Source: Paenibacillus sp. JJ-223 (GTDB taxonomy: Bacteria; Bacillota; Bacilli; Paenibacillales; Paenibacillaceae). Taken from it: 64,000 bases of DNA. Of this stretch, positions 1-9,357 are shown in pieces; the stretch's first letter is position 1; each line of letters begins with the position of its first letter. The position numbers and the translations under genes are program-made. The stretch lies in contig NZ_CAKMMP010000003.1 of the NCBI RefSeq assembly GCF_927798175.1, positions 62,001 to 126,000 on the forward strand, given 5' to 3'. The notes under the pieces are model-generated. The model was not told the origin of the DNA. It did no database searches and saw only the letters and a program-made list of their open reading frames with translations.

Positions 1-1353
1 GCCATTAAGGAATTGAACGATCTCGGCATCATGAACGGATATGCAGACGGCTCGATGGGAGAGCAGCGGGAAATCAACCGTGCCGAACTCGCCACATTGT
101 TATATAAAGGGTTTGGACTGGAAAACAAGTCGGGTGAAGGCGTGCAATTGTCCGACGTCAATGCCAATGCATGGTATGCGCCATACGCATCGAAGCTTGT
201 TGAACTCGGCATCATGAAAGCCGACAACGGTCAGTTCAATCCGCAAGCCACCATAACGGATGCGGAGCTCGCTGAAGCCGTTTCCTCGGTGCTGCAGCGG
301 GACATCAAATCCGTTCAGCACTGGATGAACGCATTTTACGTGGAGAGCAGCCCAGTAACGCGGGGAGAAACGGCGGTCTTGCTGCAAACGGCCCGTTTGG
401 CCATTTCTTCCGAAGAAGCACAGGTGACCAGCGTTCGATCGCTGAACGCCATTACACTGATCGTTACGTTCGACAGACCATTGACAGCAGCGGATGAAGT
501 TTTTGCCAAAGCACAAACGGATTTGGCGATCAGCGGAGGGTTGAAATTAACCAACATGCCTCGTTTGAAAACAGGGTCGATCGCAACCTATATCGTTCCG
601 ACGTCCGTTCAGAACGAGGGCGAATTCTATCGTCTTACATACAAAGGGACAGCTGCAGGCACATTCACGGGCAGCGGCACCAAACTGAATATGACGACAG
701 CAACCCAGATCACGAACGATACATTTGAGCTTGAAGCTCTGCAAGCGAATGGCGTCGTCGACTACGGGTACGTCATTTCCGCATACAGCGGCGGACGTGG
801 CGCAAACGCATTCGTGCTGGACGACAGCGAAGAAGCAGCAGGAAAAACGTATCAGATCATCTCTTCCATGCAAGCAAGAGAAGTGGTGATCACACCGGAA
901 GGCGGCGAGCCGATTGTTGCGAAATACGTTCCGTTCACCCAATCGACGGATGGCAAACAAAAGCCGAAATTCCGCATGCCGGAAGGGCAGGTGCTGCAAC
1001 CTGGCGTGAAATATACGGTGACTTCCGATTGGGCAAACATTGCCAATCCTTCGTTCGTGGCGTCAACGTTCGAACCGCTCCAGATTGAAAGCGCGCAGGC
1101 CTTGAGTGAAACGTCCGTGGAAGTCACGCTGGCCCAAGATCCTGGCGATGAACTGTTCTCCGGCCGCAGCGTCACGCTGACATCGCCGGAAGGAGACGTA
1201 TTGACGGCGACATACAAATATTCGAGCCGCAAAGGCGCGACAGGCGTATTTGACCTGTCTGGCGACGGCAAGCTGGTAACTGGCACAACGTACACGGTGG
1301 CACCTGTCGGCGAATGGGCGGCCGGTTCTTCGGTAACGACGACGTTTGAGTAA
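1..1353 (+). CDS. S-layer homology (SLH) domain surface protein, 5' end missing
   Basis: The reading frame is open from base 1, so this is the C-terminal 450 residues of a longer secreted protein. The first 40 residues (AIKELNDLGIMNGYADGSMG and on to RAELATLLYKGFGLE) are the second half of an SLH domain. A further SLH-type unit follows at about residues 45-130 (SDVNANAWYAPYASKLVELG, then PVTRGETAVLLQ). SLH domains bind pyruvylated cell-wall polysaccharide and anchor the protein to the envelope. The remaining ~300 residues are beta-rich and carry motifs such as SLNAITLIVTFDRPL and ALSETSVEVTLAQD, which resemble SbsA-like Ig domains. No catalytic domain is visible in this part. It ends just before a strong terminator. 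The unusual placement of SLH units ahead of Ig-like domains is compatible with an S-layer protein, but the true N-terminus lies outside the window. Confidence 0.85.
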   Translation, partial: AIKELNDLGIMNGYADGSMGEQREINRAELATLLYKGFGLENKSGEGVQLSDVNANAWYAPYASKLVELGIMKADNGQFNPQATITDAELAEAVSSVLQRDIKSVQHWMNAFYVESSPVTRGETAVLLQTARLAISSEEAQVTSVRSLNAITLIVTFDRPLTAADEVFAKAQTDLAISGGLKLTNMPRLKTGSIATYIVPTSVQNEGEFYRLTYKGTAAGTFTGSGTKLNMTTATQITNDTFELEALQANGVVDYGYVISAYSGGRGANAFVLDDSEEAAGKTYQIISSMQAREVVITPEGGEPIVAKYVPFTQSTDGKQKPKFRMPEGQVLQPGVKYTVTSDWANIANPSFVASTFEPLQIESAQALSETSVEVTLAQDPGDELFSGRSVTLTSPEGDVLTATYKYSSRKGATGVFDLSGDGKLVTGTTYTVAPVGEWAAGSSVTTTFE

Positions 1354-1503
1354 GAGAGCGGACGTGAACATTCCGGACCGAGGCGGCGTATCGCCGCTCA
1401 CCCACGCCAAGTACAACGGATTTAAGGAAATAGAAGCCATCCCTGCTGCAGGCGAGTGCCAAAGAGTAGACTTAGTTTCAAATTGCAAATCCCATCAAAA
1501 ACG

Positions 1504-1544
1504 AAAACCGGCCTTCTCCGCATCAGGAGAAGGCCGGTCTTTTG
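1504..1544 (+). terminator. Intrinsic terminator after the SLH protein gene
   Basis: A 13-bp perfect stem, ACCGGCCTTCTCC at 1507-1519 pairing with 1526-1538, has a 6-nt loop and a T-run. It has A residues on the other side, so it may also serve the convergent aldo/keto reductase gene. Confidence 0.9.
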
Positions 1545-1578
1545 TAATCGTCAATGTATATTGATGGAATGACAAGGC

Positions 1579-2421
1579 TTAAAAATCGAAATTGTCCGGG
1601 TCGGGTCCGACGCGCAGATTTTCGTTCATCGCCGTAATTTGCTTCATTTCATCGGCGGACAGTTCAAAGTCGAACACATCGGCATTGGAAACGATCCGCT
1701 GCTCTTTGGTGGATTTCGGAATCGTCACCACGCCATTTTGCAGATCCCAACGGATGATGACTTGGGCCACTTCCTTGTTGTGTTTGTCCGCGATTTCCCG
1801 GAGCAGCGGATGGTCGAGCAATTGTCCTTGCATCAACGGTGACCACGCCTCCAATTGAATGCTGTGCTCGCGGCAGAAGTCGCCGACTTCCTGCTGGGTG
1901 AGACGAGGATGGTATTCCACCTGATTGACCATGGGCACAACTTTGGCGTCCTTCATCAAATCCTGCAGATGATGAACCTGGAAGTTGCTGACACCGATCG
2001 CTTTCACTTTGCCGGATGCATAGAGCGTCTCCAATGCTCTCCAGGCCTCTTTATATTTTCCGGCAACCGGCCAATGAATGAGGTACAGATCCAGGTAATC
2101 CAATCCCAATTTTTGCAGACTTGCCTCATATGCGGCAAGAGTGGACTCATATCCAAGATCGGCATTCCATACTTTCGAAGTGATGAACAATTCGTCACGG
2201 CTTATTCCGGCATTTTTCATACCTTGGCGGATGCCTTCGCCGACACCTACTTCATTGCCATAAATAGCAGCGGTATCGATGCTCCGATAACCTTGCCCAA
2301 TCGCATATTGAACCGCATGAACGAGTTCCTGTCCTTCTTCCACCTTGAATACGCCGAGGCCCAGGCCTGGCATGTTGACTCCATTATGCAGCGTGACTGT
2401 ATCTTGCAGGTTTTTTATCAT
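1579..2421 (-). CDS. Aldo/keto reductase (YvgN/YtbE-like, AKR5 type)
   Basis: A 280-residue NADPH-dependent cytosolic oxidoreductase that would reduce aldehydes or ketones such as methylglyoxal. The AKR catalytic tetrad is visible as D49, Y54, K83 and H116, within the signatures GYRSIDTAAIYGNE, FITSKVWN and DLYLIHWPV. The signatures VKAIGVSNF and TIPKSTKEQRI (cofactor phosphate binding) are also present. Length is normal for the family. Its start codon overlaps the stop of the upstream MFS gene by 4 bp (ATGA), so the two are translationally coupled in one operon. That operon is divergent from an HxlR regulator, which suggests a reactive carbonyl or quinone response. The exact substrate cannot be read from the sequence. 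Confidence 0.93.
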   Translation of the reverse strand: MIKNLQDTVTLHNGVNMPGLGLGVFKVEEGQELVHAVQYAIGQGYRSIDTAAIYGNEVGVGEGIRQGMKNAGISRDELFITSKVWNADLGYESTLAAYEASLQKLGLDYLDLYLIHWPVAGKYKEAWRALETLYASGKVKAIGVSNFQVHHLQDLMKDAKVVPMVNQVEYHPRLTQQEVGDFCREHSIQLEAWSPLMQGQLLDHPLLREIADKHNKEVAQVIIRWDLQNGVVTIPKSTKEQRIVSNADVFDFELSADEMKQITAMNENLRVGPDPDNFDF

Positions 2422-3659
2422 GATTGTGCCTCCAATGAATGGTTTTGTTGGTATTTTGTTTGTTGCGGTTTATCGGCTCGGGCGTCGCGTTTTTCAAGCA
2501 GTCGGCTCCAGCCTGTAAGAATAACCGCGCCTGCGACCATCAGCGCCCCGATCCAGGCGGTGTGGATCAAGCCGATCGAATCGGTGATCACGCCGCCGAG
2601 ATACGAGCCGATGGCGATGCCTGCATTAAATGCCGCGATGTTGATCGCGGACGCGACATCCACCGCTGATGGAACATAACGCTCTGCAAGCACGACGACA
2701 TGCGACTGCAAGCCGGGAACGTTCATGAAAGCGAACAATCCCATGAGAATTAAAGTTATGAGACCGGCAACCTTATACGGTGCTGTGAAGTACATGGCAA
2801 ACAGGACGATGGCCTGAATGATGAACATGAAAAATAATGCGCGCAGCGTATTGCGGTTAGCCAGTTTGCCGCCAGCCATGTTGCCGATGGCGATCGCAAC
2901 GCCGTAGACGAGAAGAATGATGGCAACGGTGCTTTCTCCAAATCCCGTAATGGTTTGAAGCATTGGCGACAGGTACGTGTACACCACGAAGGTGCCGCCG
3001 TATCCCAAAGCGGTAATCATGAACATCAACAACAAGCGTCCGTTCGTGATCAGCTTGTACTGATCCCGGAAAGAAGCCTTCGCGCCTTTGCGCAGATCGG
3101 ACGGAACGAGCAGGGCGTTTGCGACAAATGCTGCTGCACCGATGGCGACGATAATGATGAATGCGACGCGCCATCCAAATTGCTGCCCGATAAAGGTACC
3201 GATCGGCACTCCGGTTACCGTAGCCACGGTAAGGCCGGTAAACATGATCGAAATGGCGCTCGCCCGTCGGTGCTCAGGCACGACGTCCGCGGCGATCGTC
3301 GACCCGATCGACATAAACACGCCGTGGGAGAACGCGGACACGACCCGTGCGGCCAGCAGCATGCCGATGCTGGTTGCCGACGCCGCCAGCGCGTTGCCGA
3401 TGATGAATACGACCATAATCCACAGCAGCAACGTTTTGCGTGGTATTTTCGAAGTGACGGACGTCAGTACGGGCGCTCCGAACGTGACGCCCAGCGCATA
3501 TAGTGAAACGGTCAGCCCTGCCGTTGTGACGGAAATATGCATGTCCTCCGCGATCAGGGGCAGCAGCCCGACGCTGATGAACTCGGTGGTGCCGATGGCA
3601 AAGGCGCTAATGGCCAAAGCCAACAGCGCAAGCAGGCTGCGTTTGTTGTCCGTAGACAT
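2418..3659 (-). CDS. MFS efflux transporter, DHA1 family
   Basis: A 413-residue polytopic membrane protein of about 12 helices. The N-terminal AIGTTEFISVGLLPLIAEDM and the loop 2-3 region TSVTSKIPRKTLLL are typical of the DHA1 drug/nucleoside efflux group (AraJ, YdhL/PbuE-like). Motif C-like text TGLTVATVTGVPIGTFIGQ in helix 5 marks an antiporter. It would export small toxic molecules using the proton gradient. It is the first gene of a two-gene operon with the aldo/keto reductase and is divergent from an HxlR-type regulator 200 bp away. Substrate specificity is unknown; PbuE-like purine export is one possibility, and a drug or electrophile is another that fits the context better. Confidence 0.9.
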   Translation of the reverse strand: MSTDNKRSLLALLALAISAFAIGTTEFISVGLLPLIAEDMHISVTTAGLTVSLYALGVTFGAPVLTSVTSKIPRKTLLLWIMVVFIIGNALAASATSIGMLLAARVVSAFSHGVFMSIGSTIAADVVPEHRRASAISIMFTGLTVATVTGVPIGTFIGQQFGWRVAFIIIVAIGAAAFVANALLVPSDLRKGAKASFRDQYKLITNGRLLLMFMITALGYGGTFVVYTYLSPMLQTITGFGESTVAIILLVYGVAIAIGNMAGGKLANRNTLRALFFMFIIQAIVLFAMYFTAPYKVAGLITLILMGLFAFMNVPGLQSHVVVLAERYVPSAVDVASAINIAAFNAGIAIGSYLGGVITDSIGLIHTAWIGALMVAGAVILTGWSRLLEKRDARADKPQQTKYQQNHSLEAQS

Positions 3660-3778
3660 GAATGTTCCCTCCTGTATAGGTTATGATGCAAAGTAGATGC
3701 CAGCTTGATTTGTTAATCCGTAAAGCGTGGCACTCCTCGGCGACAAATGCTATTATGGAGGATGAATTCAAAGGTTGG

Positions 3779-3830
3779 AAGTACGTACTTTTTTGTACTA
3801 TAGGAACCTGAAAGTACGATAGGTACTTTT
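3779..3830. promoter_or_regulatory. Two GTAC-type inverted-repeat operators for the HxlR regulator
   Basis: The intergenic region between the divergent MFS and HxlR genes holds a perfect 12-bp palindrome AAGTACGTACTT (3779-3790) and a second inverted repeat, AAAGTAC-5 nt-GTACTTT (3811-3829). A GTAC half-site lies between them. HxlR/YodB-family proteins bind TAC...GTA inverted repeats, so these are the likely sites for autoregulation and for control of the efflux operon. Confidence 0.7.
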
Positions 3831-3862
3831 TGGTGCCTACCTTATGCAATGGAGAGATGAAG

Positions 3863-4252
3863 ATGAAGGACAAAAAATATAACATCGGGGTAGAGGCAAC
3901 GCTGGACGTCATCGGGGGGAAATGGAAATGCGTCATTCTGTGCCATCTGACCCATGGACGGAGAAGAACTAGCGAGTTGAAGCGGCTCATGCCAGACATC
4001 ACGCAAAAAATGCTGACGCAGCAGCTGCGCGAGCTTGAAGCCGACGGCATTATCAAACGGATCGTGCACCATGAAATTCCTCCCAAGGTGGAGTATGAAT
4101 TGAGCGAATACGGGCAAAGCCTGCAAAGCATTCTCGATGCGTTATGCGCATGGGGGGAACAGCACATCTGTAATGTTTACGGCCATTACGACGTGCTCGA
4201 CCAAAATCCGCTGAACGAACATTTGCGATCCTCCGCGAATGAACCGCAATAA
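3863..4252 (+). CDS. HxlR-family winged-helix transcriptional regulator
   Basis: A 129-residue regulator if begun at the ATG at 3863, which lies 8 nt after GGAG. The frame extends upstream to a TTG at 3830, but that start would sit inside the operator. The HxlR fold is clear: TLDVIGGKWKCVILCHL, then RTSELKRLMPDITQKMLTQQ as the recognition helix region, LRELEADGIIKR and the wing PPKVEYELSEYG. Three cysteines are present, one in KWKCVIL near the N-terminus. In YodB/HypR relatives an N-terminal cysteine senses quinones, diamide or hypochlorite, so redox sensing is plausible but inferred. It is divergent from the MFS and aldo/keto reductase genes, which it probably represses. Confidence 0.92.
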   Translation: MKDKKYNIGVEATLDVIGGKWKCVILCHLTHGRRRTSELKRLMPDITQKMLTQQLRELEADGIIKRIVHHEIPPKVEYELSEYGQSLQSILDALCAWGEQHICNVYGHYDVLDQNPLNEHLRSSANEPQ

Positions 4253-4301
4253 CGAACCCGCAGAATGAACTTAAGCCGTCTCGCAGCTCTCTGGAAAATG
4301 A

Positions 4302-4339
4302 CAAAAGCCCTGCCAATCCATGGATTGGCAGGGCTTTTG
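4302..4339 (+). terminator. Palindromic bidirectional terminator
   Basis: A perfect inverted repeat with no spacer, CAAAAGCCCTGCCAATCCA and its complement, is flanked by A and T runs. It lies between convergent genes (HxlR and the DUF817 gene) and can terminate both. Confidence 0.9.
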
Positions 4340-4405
4340 AAGGTTGTTACATCGTCTAACATGGATACTCTACAGCATGATGTATGCATGGGAGTTGTTT
4401 TGCAT

Positions 4406-5185
4406 TCAACGCGGTTCCTTGGTTGCCCGTGCAGCTTTCACATATTTAAGCTGTGCAACGATGATCACGCTGATAATGACCAGCAAAAACCAGGAGCTGA
4501 TCTTGCTGAAACTGACGAGATGCCAGGTTTCGTGCTGGTCCGGATATTTCCAGCCATTAAAAAAGGTAGCGATGTTCTCGGCTGCCCAAATGAAAAATCC
4601 GACAATGAGAAAAGCGATCGTTAACGGCATGCGATACGTTTTGGTACGCACTCTATAGATGATCCAAGTTTTCCAGAAGACGATAAACACCAACGCCGTC
4701 AACCACCAGCGAAAATCAGGGATGAAATGATGGGTGAAAAAGTTGAGGTATATCGCTCCGCCAAGCAGGAAGGAAGATGCGCCTCCCGGCCATCCGGTCA
4801 TATCCATCCGCAGCCTGCGCCAGATCTGGCACATGAAGCTCGCCACGCTCGCGTACATGAACCCGCTGTAGAGCGGAACTCCGAACAGTTTGGTATACGC
4901 TTCTTCAGGGTACGACCAAGATCCCATCCAGACTTTATACAATTCAAGTGCCAGGCCGATGACGTGAAAGACGCAGATGACTTTGATTTCGTCGAGGGTT
5001 TCCAGTCCGCTGCGGTACATAACATACTGCACGCCGAGCAATATGAGCAGGATCGCATCGTAACGATGCAGGAAAGGGATCTCGATGATGCTGGTCAGGG
5101 CCAGCGTTCCAAAGATGGCGACCGGGAAAATGCAGCTCATCGCCTGATGATATCCAAAATGGAAAAGTTGAATGAAAGCTTTCAA
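4406..5185 (-). CDS. DUF817 (YoaT-like) integral membrane protein
   Basis: A 259-residue protein with about eight hydrophobic helices that resembles Bacillus YoaT (DUF817), a family of unknown function. Recognisable parts are the N-terminal FHFGYHQAMSCIFPVAIF, the central KVWMGSWSYPE and FGVPLYSGFMYASVASFMCQ, and TWIIYRVRTKTYRMP. I chose a TTG start at 5185 because GGAAGGAG lies 10 nt before it. The frame runs on to an ATG at 5245, but no ribosome binding site precedes that one. The conserved tryptophans and histidines (FFTHHFIPDFRWWLTA) suggest a ligand or cofactor site in the membrane, but nothing is established. It is transcribed alone. Confidence 0.75.
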   Translation of the reverse strand: MKAFIQLFHFGYHQAMSCIFPVAIFGTLALTSIIEIPFLHRYDAILLILLGVQYVMYRSGLETLDEIKVICVFHVIGLALELYKVWMGSWSYPEEAYTKLFGVPLYSGFMYASVASFMCQIWRRLRMDMTGWPGGASSFLLGGAIYLNFFTHHFIPDFRWWLTALVFIVFWKTWIIYRVRTKTYRMPLTIAFLIVGFFIWAAENIATFFNGWKYPDQHETWHLVSFSKISSWFLLVIISVIIVAQLKYVKAARATKEPR

Positions 5186-5260
5186 AACGGTTGTGCTCCT
5201 TCCGATGCACTGCCTGAATGCGATGGATGACATGACGTCATTCATTCGTTTTAATGTCTA

Positions 5261-5446
5261 TAGAAACCGCGTTAATCAATCACACAAGGCCACTGCGAGT
5301 GCAGTACCATCTTCCGATCGCTGTTATCCCCAGATTTTTTTGAATCCCCTTTCTAAGGGGAAAATCCGGTGATAAATGCGACCGCTTCGCTTCTCCAGAC
5401 TGGTTCTGCCTCTCCGTTAACGTGTGTATGTTTTTTGCGGTTTATT
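5261..5446 (-). repeat. Dispersed intergenic element, copy A (with central insert)
   Basis: Ends are AAACCGC (5264-5270) and GCGGTTTAT (5437-5445), an inverted pair. Inside, from the left, are TCAATCACAC, the hairpin ACTGC-GAGT-GCAGT, CATCTTCCGATCGCTGTTAT, a small hairpin CCCCTTTCTAAGGGG and CTCTCCGTTAACGTGTGTATG. The same blocks recur at 13.6, 26.3 and 34.8 kb. Compared with copy B it carries roughly 60 extra bases between CCCAGATT and GGTTCTG. The rest of the 5186-5567 gap shows no gene. Confidence 0.85.
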
Positions 5447-5567
5447 TACATAGCCCATTCATCATAATATATGTGATCAGGCAGAAAAAGAGAAAAAAAC
5501 GGATGTGCATCTTCTTGTTTTAGCCGAAAAGGAAGGAAAGCGAACGACTGCTTTTAGCATAACGCAC

Positions 5568-5610
5568 ACAAAAAAAGCCGGACACGCCTGTTGCAGGCGG
5601 GACCAGCTTC
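5568..5610 (-). terminator. Intrinsic terminator of metE
   Basis: Read on the minus strand, the stem GCTGGTCCCGCCTG-CAA-CAGGCGTGTCCGGC (one mismatch) is followed by seven T residues. It lies about 75 bp after the metE stop. Confidence 0.85.
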
Positions 5611-5682
5611 TGAGGAATACGCGATAAAAGCAGCGCATGTGAATCAAACGGTTATTACATGTTCGTGTACTTCATCATGGTC

Positions 5683-7980
5683 TTAATTTACAGCAGTGGT
5701 TGAAACGTACTTGGCACGGGCAATTTTAGTGGCATCGACCATGTTGCGCAGGGAGGCGATCGTTTCTTCCTGTCCCCGGGTTTTTAAGCCGCAATCCGGA
5801 TTGATCCAGAACAGCTTCGGATCGAGCACCCGCAAGGCACGGTCGATCATGGTGCTCATTTCCTCGACGTTCGGAACGCGCGGACTATGGATATCATAGA
5901 CCCCGAGACCGATGCCCAGTTTGTATGTGTTCAGCTCAAAGCTGTGAATCAGCTCGCCATGGCTGCGGGACGTTTCGATCGAGATGACGTCGGCATCCAT
6001 CGCTTCGATCGAGTCGATCATGTCATGGAATTCGCAATAGCACATATGCGTATGGATTTGCGTTGTTTCCTGTACGGTGCACGTCGTGATTCGGAATGCT
6101 TTGACCGCCCAATCCAGGTAATTCGCCTGCTCCGCTTCCTTAAGCGGCAAACCTTCGCGAACTGCGGGTTCATCGACCTGAATCATGCCAATGCCTGCCT
6201 GTTCCAAAGCTTCGACTTCTTGTCTAAGCGCGTAAGCCAGTTGATAAGCGATCTGCTCACGCGGGATATCGTCGCGCACGAACGACCAGTTCATGATGGT
6301 GATCGGTCCGGTCAGCATGCCTTTGACCGGGCGATCGGTTCGGGATTGGGCGTATTTGGTTTCTTCAACGGTCATTTCTCCGATAAAGGCGACATCCCCA
6401 TAGATCACAGGCGGTTTTACGCAACGGGAACCATACGACTGGACCCAGCCGAATTGCGTAAACGCAAAGCCGGCCAGTTTTTCACCGAAAAATTCAACCA
6501 TGTCGGTACGTTCGAACTCCCCGTGTACGAGTACATCCAGCCCGATATTTTCCTGAATTTCAATCCAAGCATCGATCTGTTTCCGGATAAAGTCGGCATA
6601 TCGTTCATCACTGAGCTCGCGTTTGCGCCACGATTGGCGTGCTTTCCGCACTTCGGCGGATTGAGGGAAGCTGCCGATCGTCGTCGTTGGGAAAAGAGGC
6701 AACTGCCATTTGGCTTGCTGCAAGACGTAACGTTCCGCAAAAGGAAGGGAACGCTTCGGCTCTTGCTTACTCAATGCAGCCACCGCCTGATGAACGGCAG
6801 CCCGATTCCGCTCTGCCGATTGCTGAAGAGCCTGAAGGGCTTGCTCTGCATCATGCAATTCGGTTTCGATCTCTGCTTTCCCGGAAGACAGGGCTTTGGT
6901 CAACAGAACGATTTCATGGAGCTTCTCATCGGCAAAAGCGAGCGCGTTGTTCAACTCGGACGGAAGCTTCGTCTCTCGCTCCGTAGTAACCGGCACATGA
7001 AGCAGGCTGCAAGAGGACTGCACGATGATGCGTTCCGACGGCACGATTTTGGCCAAAGACTCCAGCAACAGCAGCTTGTCCTGAAGGGAAGCCTTCCAGA
7101 TTCCACGCCCATCGATGACGCCTGCACCGAGCACCTTGTCTGCCGGGAAACCGGACGTTTGGATGGACTTCAGATTGCCGGAAAGCCCGTGAACGAAATC
7201 AAGACCGATGCCTTGCACGGGCAATGCCACGATGTCGTCATAATGTTCCACCGATTCAAAGTAGGTTTGCAGCATGATGTTCAGGCCTGGTGTCGCTGTG
7301 GCAAATGTCTTGTAGATTTTGTTGAGCCGGCTGATATCCGCTGTATCCAAGGAAGTGACCAGAATCGGTTCATCGATTTGAACCCACTGAACGCCTTCGT
7401 CCGCAAGCTCTTTAAGAAGCTGCGAATAGAGTGGAAGGAGGCGATCCAGCCAAGCATCGGTTTCGGATTTGTCGTACCCTTTGGACAATTTCAGGAAAGT
7501 CAGCGGACCAACGATCACGGGTTTGCCTTCAATCCCCAGCTGTGCCTTGGCTTCGCGGTAAGCGACCAGCGGTCTGTTCTCGGTGAGCGCGGGTTCGGCG
7601 CCGTCCAGCTCGGGAACGATATAGTGATAGTTGGTGTTGAACCATTTTGTCATTTCGCTGGCTGCCGCATCTTTCGTACCGCGGGCAATGCCGTAATAGA
7701 CGGATAACGGAACGGCGCCGCCGTCGTAAGAAAAGCGTTTCGGAACGATGCCAAACATGACGGCTGTATCCAATATGTGATCGTAGAAACTGAAATCATT
7801 CACGGGAATGAGATCGACGCCTTTGGCCTGCTGTTTGCGCAAATGGTCTAAACGAATGTCTTGCAGCCGCTGCAAAAATTCCGTTTCTTCCAGTTTTCCG
7901 GCCCAAAAGGCTTCCAATGCTTTTTTCCATTCACGGTCCGCGCCGATTCGCGGATATCCCAATACACTGCTCTTCGTCAT
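5683..7980 (-). CDS. metE: Cobalamin-independent methionine synthase
   Basis: A full-length 765-residue MetE, which transfers a methyl group from 5-methyltetrahydrofolate (polyglutamate) to homocysteine, the last step of methionine synthesis. The N-terminal half begins [20 protein letters not shown]. The C-terminal catalytic barrel begins near [20 protein letters not shown]. Zinc and substrate-binding residues are visible in [12 protein letters not shown] (His and Cys), [15 protein letters not shown] and [11 protein letters not shown] (the last zinc Cys). It is monocistronic with its own terminator. No S-box leader is evident; a palindrome upstream may be its operator. Confidence 0.98.
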   Translation of the reverse strand: MTKSSVLGYPRIGADREWKKALEAFWAGKLEETEFLQRLQDIRLDHLRKQQAKGVDLIPVNDFSFYDHILDTAVMFGIVPKRFSYDGGAVPLSVYYGIARGTKDAAASEMTKWFNTNYHYIVPELDGAEPALTENRPLVAYREAKAQLGIEGKPVIVGPLTFLKLSKGYDKSETDAWLDRLLPLYSQLLKELADEGVQWVQIDEPILVTSLDTADISRLNKIYKTFATATPGLNIMLQTYFESVEHYDDIVALPVQGIGLDFVHGLSGNLKSIQTSGFPADKVLGAGVIDGRGIWKASLQDKLLLLESLAKIVPSERIIVQSSCSLLHVPVTTERETKLPSELNNALAFADEKLHEIVLLTKALSSGKAEIETELHDAEQALQALQQSAERNRAAVHQAVAALSKQEPKRSLPFAERYVLQQAKWQLPLFPTTTIGSFPQSAEVRKARQSWRKRELSDERYADFIRKQIDAWIEIQENIGLDVLVHGEFERTDMVEFFGEKLAGFAFTQFGWVQSYGSRCVKPPVIYGDVAFIGEMTVEETKYAQSRTDRPVKGMLTGPITIMNWSFVRDDIPREQIAYQLAYALRQEVEALEQAGIGMIQVDEPAVREGLPLKEAEQANYLDWAVKAFRITTCTVQETTQIHTHMCYCEFHDMIDSIEAMDADVISIETSRSHGELIHSFELNTYKLGIGLGVYDIHSPRVPNVEEMSTMIDRALRVLDPKLFWINPDCGLKTRGQEETIASLRNMVDATKIARAKYVSTTAVN

Positions 7981-8064
7981 TGCTCATAACCCCTCTACAA
8001 ATGTGTTACAGAAAAGGTATCATAGAATGCCCGGCACCATGTAATTCCAGAAAATTATATCTAG

Positions 8065-8083
8065 CTATAGCTAAAAGCTATAG
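8065..8083. promoter_or_regulatory. Perfect inverted repeat upstream of metE (candidate operator)
   Basis: CTATAGCT-AAA-AGCTATAG is a perfect 8-bp inverted repeat 85 bp upstream of the metE start. Next to it is the overlapping palindrome AGCTATAGCT (8063-8072). Its symmetry and position suit a repressor or LysR-type site controlling metE. The regulator is not in the window. Confidence 0.45.
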
Positions 8084-8368
8084 TGGGAATGACGATGACT
8101 GCATGGAGCGAACCTGAAGAAGCTTCGGAAATGTACGGGAGATCGGCATCACGAATGGACCAATGGTTGTGGGGCATAATAGTCATCGAAATAGAGGGGG
8201 GATTACGATATTAAGTCACTATTCATTTAATTAGTAACTTTCGTAATTAAGTTATGGGGATACGATCAATGTTTCAAATCTAAGACGGAACGGTTACATA
8301 TTCCAAGCGTTTATTTTGTGTATAGTAGCTTGACTTTCGTCAAAATCGTTTATACTGGAGGAATCAAC
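8084..8368. other. Gene-free stretch upstream of the SDR gene
   Basis: Together with the 7981-8064 metE leader, this is a 388-bp region without a gene. It is AT-rich in the middle. I see no further ORF, riboswitch or repeat. TATAGT at 8322-8327 could be a -10 box for the SDR, but no convincing -35 partner is visible. The ORF extension to 8318 lacks a ribosome binding site. Confidence 0.4.
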
Positions 8369-9112
8369 ATGACGGATCTTAAAGACAAGGTTGCCATTAT
8401 TACGGGCGGGGCTTCCGGTATAGGTTTGGCAACGGTAAAAGCTTTTCTGGACAAAGGCGCGAAAGTCGTGATCGCCGATTACGACGAGGAGCACGGAAAA
8501 AGCGTGGAACAAGAACTGAAACAGACCTATAAAGATGTTGTTTTTATCAAAACGAATGTAGCCGATGAGAAACAAGTCGAAAACCTGGTGGCAGAAACAG
8601 TTAAACAATTCGGAAAATTGGACGTGATGTTTAACAATGCCGGCGTTGGCGTGCAGAAACCTTCGCATGAATTGACGGACGAAGAATACAAACGTGTCAT
8701 TTCCATCAACCAAGACGGCGTATTCTACGGTTCAAAATATGCCATCCGCGAAATGCTGAAAACAGGCGGAGGTTCTGTCATCAGCACGTCTTCGATTCTT
8801 GGTTCCGTGGGTGAACCCACGTCCATGCCTTATGCAGCAAGTAAAGGTGCCGTCAACCAGATCACCAAATCGCTTGCTCTGGAATATGCGGATCGTAACA
8901 TCCGCGTTAATGCCGTAGCTCCCGGATTCGTCGAGAGCGGCATGGTCAACAAAGAGGCACTGGGAGAATTCTACGACGGTTTGGTCGCGAAACATCCGCT
9001 GGGCCGCTTGGGCAGACCGGAAGAGATTGCTCATGCCGTCGTATTCCTGGCTGAAAATGATTTTGTTACAGGAACAACCGTGTTAGTGGACGGCGGATAT
9101 CTGGCCCAATAA
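8369..9112 (+). CDS. Short-chain dehydrogenase/reductase (SDR)
   Basis: A 247-residue classical SDR with the Rossmann motif TGGASGIG (residues 13-20), D63/V65-type adenine pocket NVAD, NNAG (89-92), catalytic N114, S142, Y155 and K159, and the C-terminal GRLGRPEEIAHAVVFLAEND. It would catalyse NAD(P)-dependent oxidation or reduction of an alcohol, sugar or ketone. D37 after the second beta strand (VIADYD) points to NAD(H) preference. The ATG at 8369 follows GGAGG by 7 nt; the longer frame to 8318 is not supported. It is monocistronic with a terminator. The substrate cannot be inferred. Confidence 0.93.
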   Translation: MTDLKDKVAIITGGASGIGLATVKAFLDKGAKVVIADYDEEHGKSVEQELKQTYKDVVFIKTNVADEKQVENLVAETVKQFGKLDVMFNNAGVGVQKPSHELTDEEYKRVISINQDGVFYGSKYAIREMLKTGGGSVISTSSILGSVGEPTSMPYAASKGAVNQITKSLALEYADRNIRVNAVAPGFVESGMVNKEALGEFYDGLVAKHPLGRLGRPEEIAHAVVFLAENDFVTGTTVLVDGGYLAQ

Positions 9113-9139
9113 CTACCCGATCTATAGCATTTGAAGCCG

Positions 9140-9182
9140 AAAAGCGGTACAAACCCGAAAATGGTTTGTACTGCTTTTTTGT
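9140..9182 (+). terminator. Intrinsic terminator of the SDR gene
   Basis: The stem AGCGGTACAAACC / GGTTTGTACTGCT has a short loop and is followed by a T-run. Confidence 0.85.
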
Positions 9183-9357
9183 TTTGGCAATGGTCCATTT
9201 TTGATGGGAAGTTCTGTCAGTATAGCATGCCTGATTGGTATAAAAGGGCTTTGGATCTTTGAATAATTCTCTCCTAGATGTATAGGCTGCTCCTGTGCTA
9301 TGTTGTATGGTGCAGGAGGACGCCTGCTTATCGATGATGAGAAGCGAGGGACCATTC

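Noticed and set aside
1855..2679. 274-residue plus-strand ORF over the aldo/keto reductase and MFS genes
   Set aside because: Crosses the coupled junction of two certain genes on the other strand; no motif.
5887..7707. 606-residue plus-strand ORF opposite metE
   Set aside because: It is antiparallel to a certain gene, has no ribosome binding site, low-complexity composition and no recognisable domain. It arises from GC-biased codon positions of metE.
7981..8368. S-box (SAM) or cobalamin riboswitch before metE
   Set aside because: I looked for the S-box core and B12 box on the minus strand and saw neither; the nearest structure is a short palindrome.
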